A stretch of DNA of 10,478 nucleotides from DATEVL01 sp035281845. GTDB lineage: Bacteria; Chloroflexota; Anaerolineae; Anaerolineales; E44-bin32. The notes below the pieces were generated by a model. The model searched no databases, was not told the origin of the DNA, and saw only the letters and a list, made by a program, of their open reading frames with translations. The DNA is taken from assembly GCA_035281845.1 (NCBI GenBank), contig DATEVL010000001.1, forward strand, positions 1 through 10,478, written 5' to 3'. A program made the translations under genes and the position numbers. Below, piece after piece: positions 1 to 7,199 of this stretch; positions within the stretch are counted from its first letter, which is position 1; every line of letters begins with the position of its first letter.

Positions 1-990
1 CCGAAGTACTATCCGGTCTCGGTTTGCGGCTACCACCTGCGCGAGTCGGGAGCCGGCCCGGTGCAGGAGATCGCCTATGCCTTCTGCATCGCCCGCGCCT
101 ACCTGCAAGTCGGTCTCCAACGCGGGCTTCCGATCGACGACTTCGCCGGGCATCTTTCCTTCAACTTCGACATCCACGGCAACCTCTTTGAGCAAGTCGC
201 CAAATTCCGCGCGGCACGGCGATTGTGGGCGAAGCTGGTCCGCGACGAGTTTGGCGCGCAGGAGGACGACAGCCTGAAGATGAAGATGATCGCCGGAGGC
301 GGCGGGGGCGGCCTCACCATCGAGCAGCCGGAGAACAACATCGTGCGCGGCGCCTACTACGCCCTGATCTCGGCTCTGTCCGGCGCCCAGACGATGGCGC
401 TGTGCTCCTATGACGAGGCCTACACCATCCCAACCGAGAAGGCGGCCCTGGTTTCCTTGCGCACGATGCAGATCCTGGTCGAGGAAATGGGGATGTGCGA
501 CACCGTCGATCCGCTGGGCGGATCCTACTATGTGGAGTGGCTGACGGGCGAGATGGAGAAGCGCATCGCGGCGGAGATGCGCCGTGTCGATACCGAGTGG
601 GGCGGGATTTTGAGGGCCGTTCAAGATGGCACCGTGCAGCGGGAGGTCGCCGCCCGGGCCCTGGCCTACGAGCAGGGGCTGCAGGACGGCTCCATCCCCA
701 AGGTCGGCGTCAACCGGCACCGCATGGACGAGGAAACGCGCCAGGTCGAGTTGCACCCGTATCGCCCCGAGCAGGCGCAGGCCTCCATTCGCCGTACGGC
801 CGAGGTCGTCGCCGGGCGCGACGCCCGAGCGGCGGCGGCCGCTCTGGAGCGCCTGCGCGACGCCGCCCGGGAGGGCACGAACGTGATGCCGGCGATGATG
901 GACTCCGTCCGAAGCTACGCCACCCTCGGCGAAATCACCCAAGCCTTGAAATCGGTCTTCGGGGAGTTCCGCGAGCCGAGTCTCTTCTGA
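1..990 (+). CDS. Acyl-CoA mutase large (catalytic) subunit, methylmalonyl-CoA mutase family, 5'-truncated by window edge
   Basis: The reading frame is open from base 1 to the TGA at 988-990, giving the last 329 residues of a protein that is usually about 520-560 residues. It matches the second half of the TIM-barrel domain of adenosylcobalamin-dependent acyl-CoA mutases. The CGYHLRESG segment (residues 10-18 of the fragment) carries the conserved active-site His. Also present are the NIVRGAYYAL stretch, SYDEAYTIPTE, DPLGGSYYVEWLT, and a closing NVMPAMMDSVRSYATLGEI. Family enzymes rearrange the carbon skeleton of CoA thioesters, for example methylmalonyl/succinyl or isobutyryl/butyryl. The protein stops right after the barrel linker, so the B12-binding domain must be a separate small subunit not seen here. 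Where classical methylmalonyl-CoA mutases have a HTNSxDEAL-type strand, this one has ALCSYDEAY, so a substrate other than methylmalonyl-CoA is possible. Substrate-determining N-terminal residues lie outside the window. It is followed after 34 nt by hyuA, probably in one transcript. Confidence 0.93.
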   Translation, partial: PKYYPVSVCGYHLRESGAGPVQEIAYAFCIARAYLQVGLQRGLPIDDFAGHLSFNFDIHGNLFEQVAKFRAARRLWAKLVRDEFGAQEDDSLKMKMIAGGGGGGLTIEQPENNIVRGAYYALISALSGAQTMALCSYDEAYTIPTEKAALVSLRTMQILVEEMGMCDTVDPLGGSYYVEWLTGEMEKRIAAEMRRVDTEWGGILRAVQDGTVQREVAARALAYEQGLQDGSIPKVGVNRHRMDEETRQVELHPYRPEQAQASIRRTAEVVAGRDARAAAAALERLRDAAREGTNVMPAMMDSVRSYATLGEITQALKSVFGEFREPSLF

Positions 991-1010
991 AAGAGACGCC
1001 CTCCTTCGAC

Positions 1011-1018
1011 GGAAAGGA
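1011..1018 (+). promoter_or_regulatory. Ribosome binding site of hyuA
   Basis: A GGAAAGGA purine run ends 6 nt before the ATG at 1025. It lies in the 34-nt gap after the mutase stop. No promoter-like pair is evident in that gap, which supports cotranscription of the mutase and hyuA. Confidence 0.6.
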
Positions 1019-1024
1019 TAACGG

Positions 1025-3112
1025 ATGCGTCTGGGGATCGATGTGGGCGGGACCTTCACCGACTTCGTCCTGCTGGACGAACACACCGGACAGACCCACA
1101 TCTACAAGTGTCTAACCACGCCGCGCGACCCTTCCGAAGCGATGGAGGCCGGCGTGCGTGAACTGGCGCAGCAGGTGCCAGGATGCGTCGAGCGTCTGGA
1201 AGAGATCATCCATGGCACCACCCTGGTCATCAACGCCATCCTGGAACGCAAAGGCGCGCGCACCGCGCTGCTCACCACCCGCGGTTTTCGGGACGTCCTG
1301 GAGCTAGGTCGGGAACTGCGCTATTCGCCGTATGACGTCTTCGCCGAGTTCCCCGAGCCGCTGGTACCTCGACGCCACCGGCTGGAGGTGGACGAGCGAG
1401 TGCGCGCCGACGGCAGCGTGCTGCGGCCGCTAGACGAGGTGAAATCGCGAGCGGTCATTCGATCCCTGTCCGGCCAGGGCGCGGAATCGGTTGCCGTCTG
1501 CCTGGTCAACTCGTTCGAGAACCCCGCGCACGAGCTGGCGCTCAAACGGCTGCTGGCGGAGGAGCTGCCGGCGGCCTCCGTCTCAGTGTCCTATGAGGTG
1601 CTGCCCCAGATCCGCGAGTACGAGCGCACCAGCACGACCGTCACCAACGCCTACGTGAAGCCGCTGACCGAGAAGTACCTGCGCAGGCTGCACGACCGCA
1701 TGGGCGGGTTGGGCTTCCGCGGCCGGCTGTTCATCATGCTCTCCAGCGGCGGTGTCACCTCGGTGGAGACAGCGGCCGAGTTCCCCGTGCGCATCATCGA
1801 GTCAGGGCCGACCGCCGCCGTCATCGCCGGGCAATACTTCAGCCGGCTGTTCGATCTGCCCGAGATGTTCTGTTTCGACATGGGAGGCACGACGGCCAAG
1901 TCCTGCCTGATCCAGGGGGGAGTCGCCGGGGTCGTGCCGAGCTTCGAGGTCGGTCGGGTGCAGCGCTTTCAGCGCGGCAGCGGGCTGACCATCCAGGTGC
2001 CGGTGGTGGACCTGATGGAGATCGGAGCCGGGGGAGGAAGCATCGCCCGCGCCACCCGGCTAGGCACGCTACAGGTGGGACCGCAAAGCGCCGGCGCCGA
2101 GCCCGGCCCGATGTGCTATGGGCGCGGCGGCGACGAACCCACGGTCACCGATGCCGATCTGCTCTTAGGCTACCTGGACCCGGACTACTTCTTGGGCGGG
2201 GCGATGCAGCTGGATGCCGCGGCCGCCCGGCGCGGGATCGAGGAGCGCGTGGCCGGCCCGCTAGGTCTATCCGTGACTCAGGCGGCCTGGGGGATCCACC
2301 AACTGGTCAACGAGACGATGGCCGCCGCCGCAAAGACCCACATCGCCGAACGCGGCGGCAACCCGAAGTTGCTCACCATCGCCGCCTTTGGCGGCGCCGG
2401 ACCGGTTCACGGGTTGGGCCTGGCCCGCCGTCTGGGGGCGCCGCGCCTAATCGTGCCACCCAGTGCCGGGGTTGGGTCAGCGCTCGGTTTCTTCACCGCG
2501 CCACGGGCGTTCGATCTCGTACGAAGCCACAAGGTGCCGGTGCTCTCGGCCGACTTTGCCGAGATCGAGGCGCTCTTCAAGCAGCTAGAGGCTGAGGGCG
2601 AGCTCGTCCTACGCAAAGCCGGCGCGGATGGACCGGTCACTTACACCCGCTCAGCGGACGCCCGCTTCATCGGCCAGGGCTCGGAGACCAATCTTCCGTT
2701 TCCCGAGTCCGATTTCGCCGCCCTCACACCCGCCGCGGTGCGCTCGCGCTTTGACGAACACTACCAAAGGCTGTACGGCCGCACCTATCCCGAGACGCCG
2801 GTGGAATTCGTCAACTTCCGCGTGCGCGCAAGCCTGCCGGTGCGGCTGCTGGAGCTCCCGCGCCGGACCGGGCACGGTCGGCCCGGCGACGCCGTGAAGG
2901 GTAAGCGATTGGCCTTCTCCGGCCTGGCCAGTGACTTCATCCCTTTCACCGTCTACGACCGCTATCGACTGTCCCCCGGGGCGGCCTTCACCGGTCCGGC
3001 CATTATCGAAGAGCGCGAGTCAACGGTCATCGCCGATGAGCAGGCCCATCTGCGCGTGGACGAGTTCGGTTTCCTTTGGATGGAGAGATTCGATGAAAGG
3101 CGGATGAGTTAG
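1025..3112 (+). CDS. hyuA: Hydantoinase/oxoprolinase family protein, subunit A (ATP-binding)
   Basis: This 695-residue protein has the usual length of N-methylhydantoinase A/5-oxoprolinase A proteins. The N-terminus has the ASKHA-type phosphate-binding loop, IDVGGTFTD (residues 5-13), then HGTTLVINAILERKG (63-77) and TTRGFRDVLELGRE (84-97). The second nucleotide-binding half has FDMGGTTAKS (near 284), EIGAGGGSIA (near 333), the SAGAEPGPMCYG block, and AFGGAGPVHG (near 454). Domains run Hydant_A_N, Hydantoinase_A, then a C-terminal beta-rich domain ending at ERESTVIADEQAHLRV. The ATG at 1025 is preceded by GGAAAGGA (1011-1018), which supports this start. Relatives use ATP to activate a lactam or imide carbonyl, or a ketone enolate in acetone and acetophenone carboxylases, and work with a B subunit, found next downstream. 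The length fits the hydantoinase/oxoprolinase branch, but substrate is unknown; the symbol is family-level only. Confidence 0.92.
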   Translation: MRLGIDVGGTFTDFVLLDEHTGQTHIYKCLTTPRDPSEAMEAGVRELAQQVPGCVERLEEIIHGTTLVINAILERKGARTALLTTRGFRDVLELGRELRYSPYDVFAEFPEPLVPRRHRLEVDERVRADGSVLRPLDEVKSRAVIRSLSGQGAESVAVCLVNSFENPAHELALKRLLAEELPAASVSVSYEVLPQIREYERTSTTVTNAYVKPLTEKYLRRLHDRMGGLGFRGRLFIMLSSGGVTSVETAAEFPVRIIESGPTAAVIAGQYFSRLFDLPEMFCFDMGGTTAKSCLIQGGVAGVVPSFEVGRVQRFQRGSGLTIQVPVVDLMEIGAGGGSIARATRLGTLQVGPQSAGAEPGPMCYGRGGDEPTVTDADLLLGYLDPDYFLGGAMQLDAAAARRGIEERVAGPLGLSVTQAAWGIHQLVNETMAAAAKTHIAERGGNPKLLTIAAFGGAGPVHGLGLARRLGAPRLIVPPSAGVGSALGFFTAPRAFDLVRSHKVPVLSADFAEIEALFKQLEAEGELVLRKAGADGPVTYTRSADARFIGQGSETNLPFPESDFAALTPAAVRSRFDEHYQRLYGRTYPETPVEFVNFRVRASLPVRLLELPRRTGHGRPGDAVKGKRLAFSGLASDFIPFTVYDRYRLSPGAAFTGPAIIEERESTVIADEQAHLRVDEFGFLWMERFDERRMS

Positions 3113-3113
3113 T

Positions 3114-3142
3114 GCCGGGCCGAACGGGGGCCTGTGCCCGGC
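3114..3142 (+). repeat. GC-rich inverted repeat just after hyuA stop
   Basis: GCCGGGC (3114-3120) pairs perfectly with GCCCGGC (3136-3142) across a 15-nt loop, starting 2 nt after the hyuA stop codon. No T-run follows, so it is not a classic intrinsic terminator. It could be an mRNA-stability or attenuation hairpin in the unusually long hyuA-hyuB spacer (3113-3327). I see no convincing gene in that spacer and no clear promoter. Confidence 0.4.
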
Positions 3143-3327
3143 CACGCTTGCGGCGCGAGGAACCTGGCCGTGGGTAGGATGATGTACTCCGCCTTCTCTG
3201 TTGCCGCCGCCTGTCCGCGAGTCGCAGGTCGTTGGTGGTGCATCGGCCTCGCCGTGGACCGCCTTTGTGCTGACAACAACGACCGGGGACTCGTGCGGAA
3301 GCGTCGCCAGTGGAGAAGGCGGAGTTC

Positions 3328-5043
3328 ATGCTGATGCCTCTCGGTGGAGCAGACGCTCAGCGGACGGCGCACCAATCGACGGCAAAGCGCTTCGACCCTG
3401 TCACTCTCGAAATCCTATGGCGCCGGCTGATCTCCATCGTGGACGAGGCCGACGCCACGGTGGCGCGCACCGCCTTCTCCAGCCTGCTGCGCGACGCGCA
3501 CGATTACACCTGCATGTTCACCGACCGCCAGGGCCGCGAGCTGGCCCAGGGCTCCTTCGCCACCCCGGGGCAGTCGGGCGCGATGGCGCTGGGGATCAAG
3601 AAACTGGTGCGGGGCTTTCCGGCCGGGTCCTTCCAGCCCGGGGACGTGTTTATCACCAACGACCCCTGGGCATTGGCCGGCCACCTCAACGACGTCTGCG
3701 TATTAAGCCCGATCTTCTATCTCGATCGACCGGTGGGCTTCACCGCCTGTGTGTTGCACCATTCCGATATCGGCGGGCGGGTGGCCTCGGACAACCACGA
3801 GGTCTTCGAAGAAGGGTTGCTGATCCCGGTAGTGAAACTCTACGACGGCGGCCGCCTGAACGAGGCCGTGATGGAGATGATACGCTGGAACGTGCGCACG
3901 CCGGAGCAGGTCACCGGCGACATCCGCTCGCAGGTCGCCGCCAATCACGTTTGCGCCGAGCAGGTCTGCCGCTTGCTTCCCGAGCACCGGCTGGACGGGT
4001 TGGACGAGCTGGCCGACGAGATCATCGCCCGCAGCGAAGCCAGCATGCGCTCCGGCATCGCCCTGGCGCCGCCGGGCGTATACCGGGCCACGGGCGCGAT
4101 CGAGCAGATGGAGGGGCGCGCCGATCTGATCATCCAGTGCGCGGTCGAAGTGCAGGGCAGCGACATCACCGTCGACCTGAGCGGCTCGTCACCGCAGGTG
4201 GACTGGGGCGGCAATGTGGTCTACAACTTCACCTACGCCTATGTCCACATGGCGATCAAGAGCATCTTCGACCCAGAGCTGCCCAATAACGACGGCAGCG
4301 CCGCACCGATCCGGCTCTTGGCGCCAGAGGGGACGGTCGTCAACTGCCGCTTTCCGGCGGCGGTGGCGGCGCGCATGCAGATCGGCCACTTCCTGACTGA
4401 GATCATCTACCGGGCGCTGGCGCCGGCGCTGCCCGACCGGGTGGCGACAGGCAGCGGCGGGACGCCGGCGACGATGCAGGTGTTCTACGGTCGCCGCAGC
4501 GGAGGCCAGCCTTTTCATGCAGTGCTCATCCGCGGCGGGGGGATGGGCGCGACGCAGGAGCGAGACGGGGCCGGTTGCTATATCTTCCCAGCCAACGGGG
4601 CCAACACGCCGGTGGAGGTCCTGGAGAACGACACGCCACTGATTGTGCAGCGTCGAGAGCTGCTAATGGATTCAGGCGGTCCGGGACGAAAGCGAGGCGC
4701 CCTGGGTCGCCGCGAGGTGTTTTGGGTGCCGGACGACGTGATGGCGCCCGAAGGTCCTGTGACCCTGGCTCTGCAGTCGGGCCGCTTCCGTTCGCCGCCT
4801 GAGGGGCTCTCCGGAGGGAGGCCGGGGGCGAGAGCGCAATTCCTCGTCAACGGCCGGCCCGGCGATCCTTACGGCCTCACCCGGCTGCAACCCGGCGACA
4901 TCGTGACGCTAGATGCGGCCGGCGGGGGTGGTTACGGCGCCCCGGCCGGGCGCGACCGCCAGGCGCTGCTGCGCGACGTGGAGGACGGCAAGGTGTCGCC
5001 GGAGAGTGCCCACAAGGACTACGGCGCGGACCCGAGCGGATGA
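3328..5043 (+). CDS. hyuB: Hydantoinase/oxoprolinase family protein, subunit B
   Basis: This is the partner of HyuA, 571 residues from the chosen start and matching the usual 560-590 of N-methylhydantoinase B. It is clearly shorter than the roughly 776-residue acetone carboxylase alpha subunit. Conserved blocks are FDPVTLEILWRRL (22-34), AFSSLLRDAHDYTC (near 49-62), GQSGAM, GDVFITNDPW (105-114), HLNDVCVLSP, HHSDIGGR (144-151), and a C-terminal GGGGYG. The frame can open at a GTG at 3310, but ATG 3328 sits 8 nt after AGAAGG (3314-3319). Family proteins start close to the FDPVTLEIL block, so the shorter start is preferred; ATG 3334 is also possible. In this family the B subunit is thought to carry the metal site and complete the hydrolysis or carboxylation of the phosphorylated intermediate made on A. 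Its stop overlaps the thioesterase start by 4 nt. Confidence 0.9.
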   Translation: MLMPLGGADAQRTAHQSTAKRFDPVTLEILWRRLISIVDEADATVARTAFSSLLRDAHDYTCMFTDRQGRELAQGSFATPGQSGAMALGIKKLVRGFPAGSFQPGDVFITNDPWALAGHLNDVCVLSPIFYLDRPVGFTACVLHHSDIGGRVASDNHEVFEEGLLIPVVKLYDGGRLNEAVMEMIRWNVRTPEQVTGDIRSQVAANHVCAEQVCRLLPEHRLDGLDELADEIIARSEASMRSGIALAPPGVYRATGAIEQMEGRADLIIQCAVEVQGSDITVDLSGSSPQVDWGGNVVYNFTYAYVHMAIKSIFDPELPNNDGSAAPIRLLAPEGTVVNCRFPAAVAARMQIGHFLTEIIYRALAPALPDRVATGSGGTPATMQVFYGRRSGGQPFHAVLIRGGGMGATQERDGAGCYIFPANGANTPVEVLENDTPLIVQRRELLMDSGGPGRKRGALGRREVFWVPDDVMAPEGPVTLALQSGRFRSPPEGLSGGRPGARAQFLVNGRPGDPYGLTRLQPGDIVTLDAAGGGGYGAPAGRDRQALLRDVEDGKVSPESAHKDYGADPSG

Positions 5044-5483
5044 GCCTGCCCTTCAAGTTTTCCACACCGGTCAAAGTCCGCTTCAACGAGACCGACCAGC
5101 AGGGTCACGTCAACTTTGCTCAGTTCTACTTCTATTTCGATGTCGGCCTCACCGAGTATCTGGAGGCGATCGGCTACGACTACTCGCGGATGTTGGCCGA
5201 AGGAACGGACATGGTCTACGTCGAATCGCACTGCCGCTACCGTTCGCCGGCGCGTTGGCCGGAGGTACTGCAGGTGAACACGCGGCTCGACCATATCGGG
5301 CGACGAAGCCTGCGGTTCTCTTTCGTGATCCTGGCCGAAGGCGACGGCCGCCTGGTGGCGGAAGGCCACATCGCCGCTTCCACGGTCATCCGCGATACGC
5401 TCGATCCGCTTCCCGTACCTGAGGGGTTTCGGCAGGCGGCTGAGGTCTACGAAGGGGTTTCCTACGCAGCCGAGTCCGCTTGA
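5040..5483 (+). CDS. Hotdog-fold acyl-CoA thioesterase (4HBT/YbgC-FadM-like)
   Basis: This 147-residue protein has a single hotdog domain. The signature is RFNETDQQGHVNFAQFYFYFD (residues 14-34), where the Asp of NETD (19) is at the usual catalytic position of 4-hydroxybenzoyl-CoA thioesterase-type enzymes. The GHVNF turn and an aromatic-rich first helix follow. A central ESHCRYRSPARWPEVL strand and a SLRFSFVIL strand complete the fold. Relatives hydrolyse acyl-CoA to free acid and CoA. The ATG lies inside the hyuB stop codon (ATGA, 5040-5043), so translation is probably coupled and the enzyme belongs to the mutase-hyuAB pathway, perhaps releasing CoA from an end product or a stalled intermediate. 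The ribosome binding site is weak, as expected under coupling. Substrate is unknown. Confidence 0.9.
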   Translation: MSLPFKFSTPVKVRFNETDQQGHVNFAQFYFYFDVGLTEYLEAIGYDYSRMLAEGTDMVYVESHCRYRSPARWPEVLQVNTRLDHIGRRSLRFSFVILAEGDGRLVAEGHIAASTVIRDTLDPLPVPEGFRQAAEVYEGVSYAAESA

Positions 5484-5601
5484 AGCTGCTCTTTGATCGC
5501 TGTTCCCCACCGTCGCAAGTCCCGGGGCGCGATCCGTGGACGAGCCGTGACGGAACTCGCTCTTCTTTCATCCGCTTCGATCGCTCAGGAGATCATCCCC
5601 G

Positions 5602-6105
5602 ATGCCCACCGCAAGCCAGGTCCTCCTTGAGGAGCACAAGCTCATCCGTGCGACGGTTGACCCGGCGCTCACGGCCGGAGAGGACATTTCCCGCCGGGGG
5701 CCGGCTGCCATTGTCGCGCACCGCGCCTCGTTGTCCGCGCTGGCAGACCTGCTCACCGGCGACCTTAGCCGTCACTCTGCCAAGGAAGACGAGATCTTCT
5801 TCCCCGCGATTGAGCGAGCCCTGGGCTCCACCCAGGGCCCGACGGCGGTCATGCGCGCCGAGCACCGTCAAATCCACGCCTGCGGAGACGGATTCCGCCA
5901 ACTCCTTGCCGGGATCGTTGCCGAAGAGGCGGCTCGCACCCCGGAGGCCGCTGAAGCCCTCGTGGAGCGATTGCGGGAGTTAGGCGATCTGATCGGCGCA
6001 CATTTCGAGAAAGAGGAGGTCATCCTCTTTCCGCTGGCCGAATCGGTGCTCCCTCCCGAGGAGCAACGGGTGGTCGGTGACCGGCTGAAGGACTATCGGG
6101 GTTGA
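5602..6105 (+). CDS. Hemerythrin HHE-domain protein
   Basis: This 167-residue, all-helical cytosolic protein has no signal peptide. Di-iron ligand candidates fall in the typical places: His12 (EEHKLI), His58 and Glu62 (RHSAKEDEIFFP), His88 and His92 (AEHRQIH), His134 and Glu138 (AHFEKEEVILFP). The two H-x3-E...FP motifs mark the paired helices of the four-helix bundle. Related proteins bind O2 or NO, or take part in iron-sulfur repair and oxidative or nitrosative defence. The start at ATG 5602 follows AGGAG (5587-5591) by 10 nt. A 118-bp gap separates it from the thioesterase gene, so it may be its own unit, although no strong promoter is visible in the gap. The neighbours on the right are convergent. 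Confidence 0.92.
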   Translation: MPTASQVLLEEHKLIRATVDPALTAGEDISRRGPAAIVAHRASLSALADLLTGDLSRHSAKEDEIFFPAIERALGSTQGPTAVMRAEHRQIHACGDGFRQLLAGIVAEEAARTPEAAEALVERLRELGDLIGAHFEKEEVILFPLAESVLPPEEQRVVGDRLKDYRG

Positions 6106-6113
6106 AAGCCGAG

Positions 6114-6128
6114 GCCGCCAGCGGCGGC
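6114..6128 (+). repeat. GC hairpin 8 nt after hemerythrin stop
   Basis: GCCGCC (6114-6119) and GGCGGC (6123-6128) form a 6-bp stem with a 3-nt loop, extendable by a G-T pair. There is no T-run after it, so it is at most a weak or factor-dependent terminator for the hemerythrin gene. Confidence 0.4.
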
Positions 6129-6208
6129 TGAATCGCGTCCCGGGTATCTCCGGGCGGCTTCCCGCTTCGAAATGTTTCTCCGCCTCGACAGCATGCTCGC
6201 CGTGAGCT

Positions 6209-6226
6209 GTGCAGGCTCGCCTGCAC
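6209..6226. repeat. 18-bp near-perfect dyad between convergent genes
   Basis: GTGCAGGC (6209-6216) and GCCTGCAC (6219-6226) are exact reverse complements around a central TC. The dyad lies in the 177-bp space between the hemerythrin gene and the oppositely oriented enoyl-CoA hydratase gene. This is where a bidirectional transcription stop would sit, but neither flank is T-rich. Nothing else was identified in 6106-6282. Confidence 0.45.
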
Positions 6227-6282
6227 CGAGATGGCGCCCCGACATGCGCTCGTAACCGTCTTGCCCTTTCGGTGTCGCCCGG

Positions 6283-7056
6283 CTAGCGATTTCGCCAGAC
6301 CGGTTTGCGCTTCTCGAGGAAGGCCTGCAGGCCTTCCTGCGCGTCTTCGGTCTGCATCAACTCGTCGAGGTAGAGGCGCTCGACGGCCGGAATCGCCTGC
6401 GCCCAGGCGTCGACCCCCAACTGAAAGGCTCGTTTCAAGAGGCGCAGCGCGGGTGTGCTCAGGCCGCGCAGTTGCTCGACCCAGGCGTCAGCCGTCGCGC
6501 CGAGAGCTTCAGGAGCGACGGCCTCCGACACCAGGCCGATGGCGGCGGCCGGATCGGCCTCGAGCGGTTCGCCGGTGAACAGCAGCCTGGCGGCCCAGCG
6601 CGGGCCGACCAGCGACGGGAGGCGCAGAGCGGCGATCGGCGCGATGACGGCCAGCCGAATCTCGGGCTGCCCAATGTGCGCCCCGCGCGCCATCACCGCC
6701 AGATCGCAGCACGTCACCAGCTCGCAGCCTCCTCCCAAGGCATGACCCTGGACGACCGCCAGTGTCACGCAAGGTAGCCCTGCCAGGCCTCGGCACAGCC
6801 GATCGAACGCAGGAATCATCTCGCCGACCCGCTGCGGGGTGTGATCGGCGACGTCCACGCCGGCGCAGAACTGCTTGCCCTCGGCCGAGAGCACGAGGAC
6901 CTTGAGGGTGGCGTCCCGCGAGACGGCTTCCACCGCCGCGTTGAGCTCGCTCAGGGCCTCGACGTTGAGCACATTGGCCGGCGGCCGATGAAGCGAAAGG
7001 CGCGCCACTCCATCCTGCGCCGCCAGGCTGATATGGACCCAGCGATCCATCTGCAT
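6283..7056 (-). CDS. Enoyl-CoA hydratase/isomerase family protein (crotonase fold)
   Basis: This 257-residue protein has the usual length for a single-domain crotonase. The oxyanion-hole elements are FCAGVD (63-68) and GHALGGG (104-110). Both acids used by enoyl-CoA hydratases are present: Glu112 in GGGCELV and Glu132 in GQPEIRLA. A hydratase activity (water addition to a 2-enoyl-CoA) is therefore plausible, rather than a lyase or isomerase that has lost one acid. The loop after Glu132 reads AVIAPIAALRLP instead of the common GxxPGxGGTQRL. From memory this resembles cyclohexa-1,5-dienecarbonyl-CoA hydratases. The C-terminus, GLQAFLEKRKPVW, is typical. GGAGG (complement of 7061-7065) lies 4 nt before ATG 7056 and 10 nt before a second ATG at 7050, so either start is possible. 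The gene has its own promoter and follows the XRE-cupin gene in the same direction. Confidence 0.9.
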   Translation of the reverse strand: MQMDRWVHISLAAQDGVARLSLHRPPANVLNVEALSELNAAVEAVSRDATLKVLVLSAEGKQFCAGVDVADHTPQRVGEMIPAFDRLCRGLAGLPCVTLAVVQGHALGGGCELVTCCDLAVMARGAHIGQPEIRLAVIAPIAALRLPSLVGPRWAARLLFTGEPLEADPAAAIGLVSEAVAPEALGATADAWVEQLRGLSTPALRLLKRAFQLGVDAWAQAIPAVERLYLDELMQTEDAQEGLQAFLEKRKPVWRNR

Positions 7057-7124
7057 CGGGCCTCCCGATCGATCTTCTGTATGTCGCGAAATCCGTACGC
7101 CCGTCCCGCGGATGCGACACGACC

Positions 7125-7152
7125 ATTATCGCGCCCGCGGCGGCCTCGTCAA
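7125..7152 (-). promoter_or_regulatory. Sigma70-like promoter for the enoyl-CoA hydratase gene
   Basis: Read on the minus strand, TTGACG (complement of 7147-7152) is followed after 16 bp by GATAAT (complement of 7125-7130). Each box matches the consensus in 5 of 6 positions. Predicted transcription would begin near 7118 and leave a leader of about 60 nt before the start codon. In DNA this GC-rich the pair stands out. Confidence 0.6.
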
Positions 7153-7161
7153 GCGGCCGCT
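7152..7161. promoter_or_regulatory. Dyad touching the -35 box (possible operator)
   Basis: AGCGGCCGCT is a perfect 10-bp palindrome directly upstream of, and sharing one base with, the predicted -35 element of the enoyl-CoA hydratase promoter. It is a candidate regulator site, though palindromes of this composition also arise by chance in GC-rich DNA. Confidence 0.3.
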
Positions 7162-7169
7162 GCGCGATC

Positions 7170-7184
7170 AGGCTTGCCAAGCCT
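7170..7184. repeat. Small hairpin between XRE-cupin gene and hydratase promoter
   Basis: AGGCTT (7170-7175) and AAGCCT (7179-7184) pair around a 3-nt loop. With the hairpin at 7200-7219 it forms a tandem pair of stems just downstream (minus strand) of the XRE-cupin stop. Neither is followed by a T-run. Confidence 0.35.
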
Positions 7185-7199
7185 TAGCGCCATCCGGCA

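Noticed and set aside
3134..3334. A 66-codon frame filling the hyuA-hyuB spacer, considered as a small third subunit
   Set aside because: It has no convincing ribosome binding site, its sequence shows no link to carboxylase gamma subunits, and it overlaps the hyuB start.
3201..4289. A 362-codon + strand reading frame overlapping hyuB
   Set aside because: It is rich in Arg, Gly, Ala and Pro with no domain sense and lies in another frame of the clearly conserved hyuB; it is a GC-driven shadow.
1025..5043. Assignment of the A/B pair as acetone carboxylase
   Set aside because: The B protein is about 200 residues shorter than acetone carboxylase alpha and no gamma subunit follows; the hydantoinase/oxoprolinase branch fits better.
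6317..6338. A perfect 22-bp palindrome centred on CCTGCAGG
   Set aside because: It lies inside the hydratase coding sequence and encodes the conserved C-terminal EGLQAFLEK motif, so codon choice in GC-rich DNA explains it well enough.
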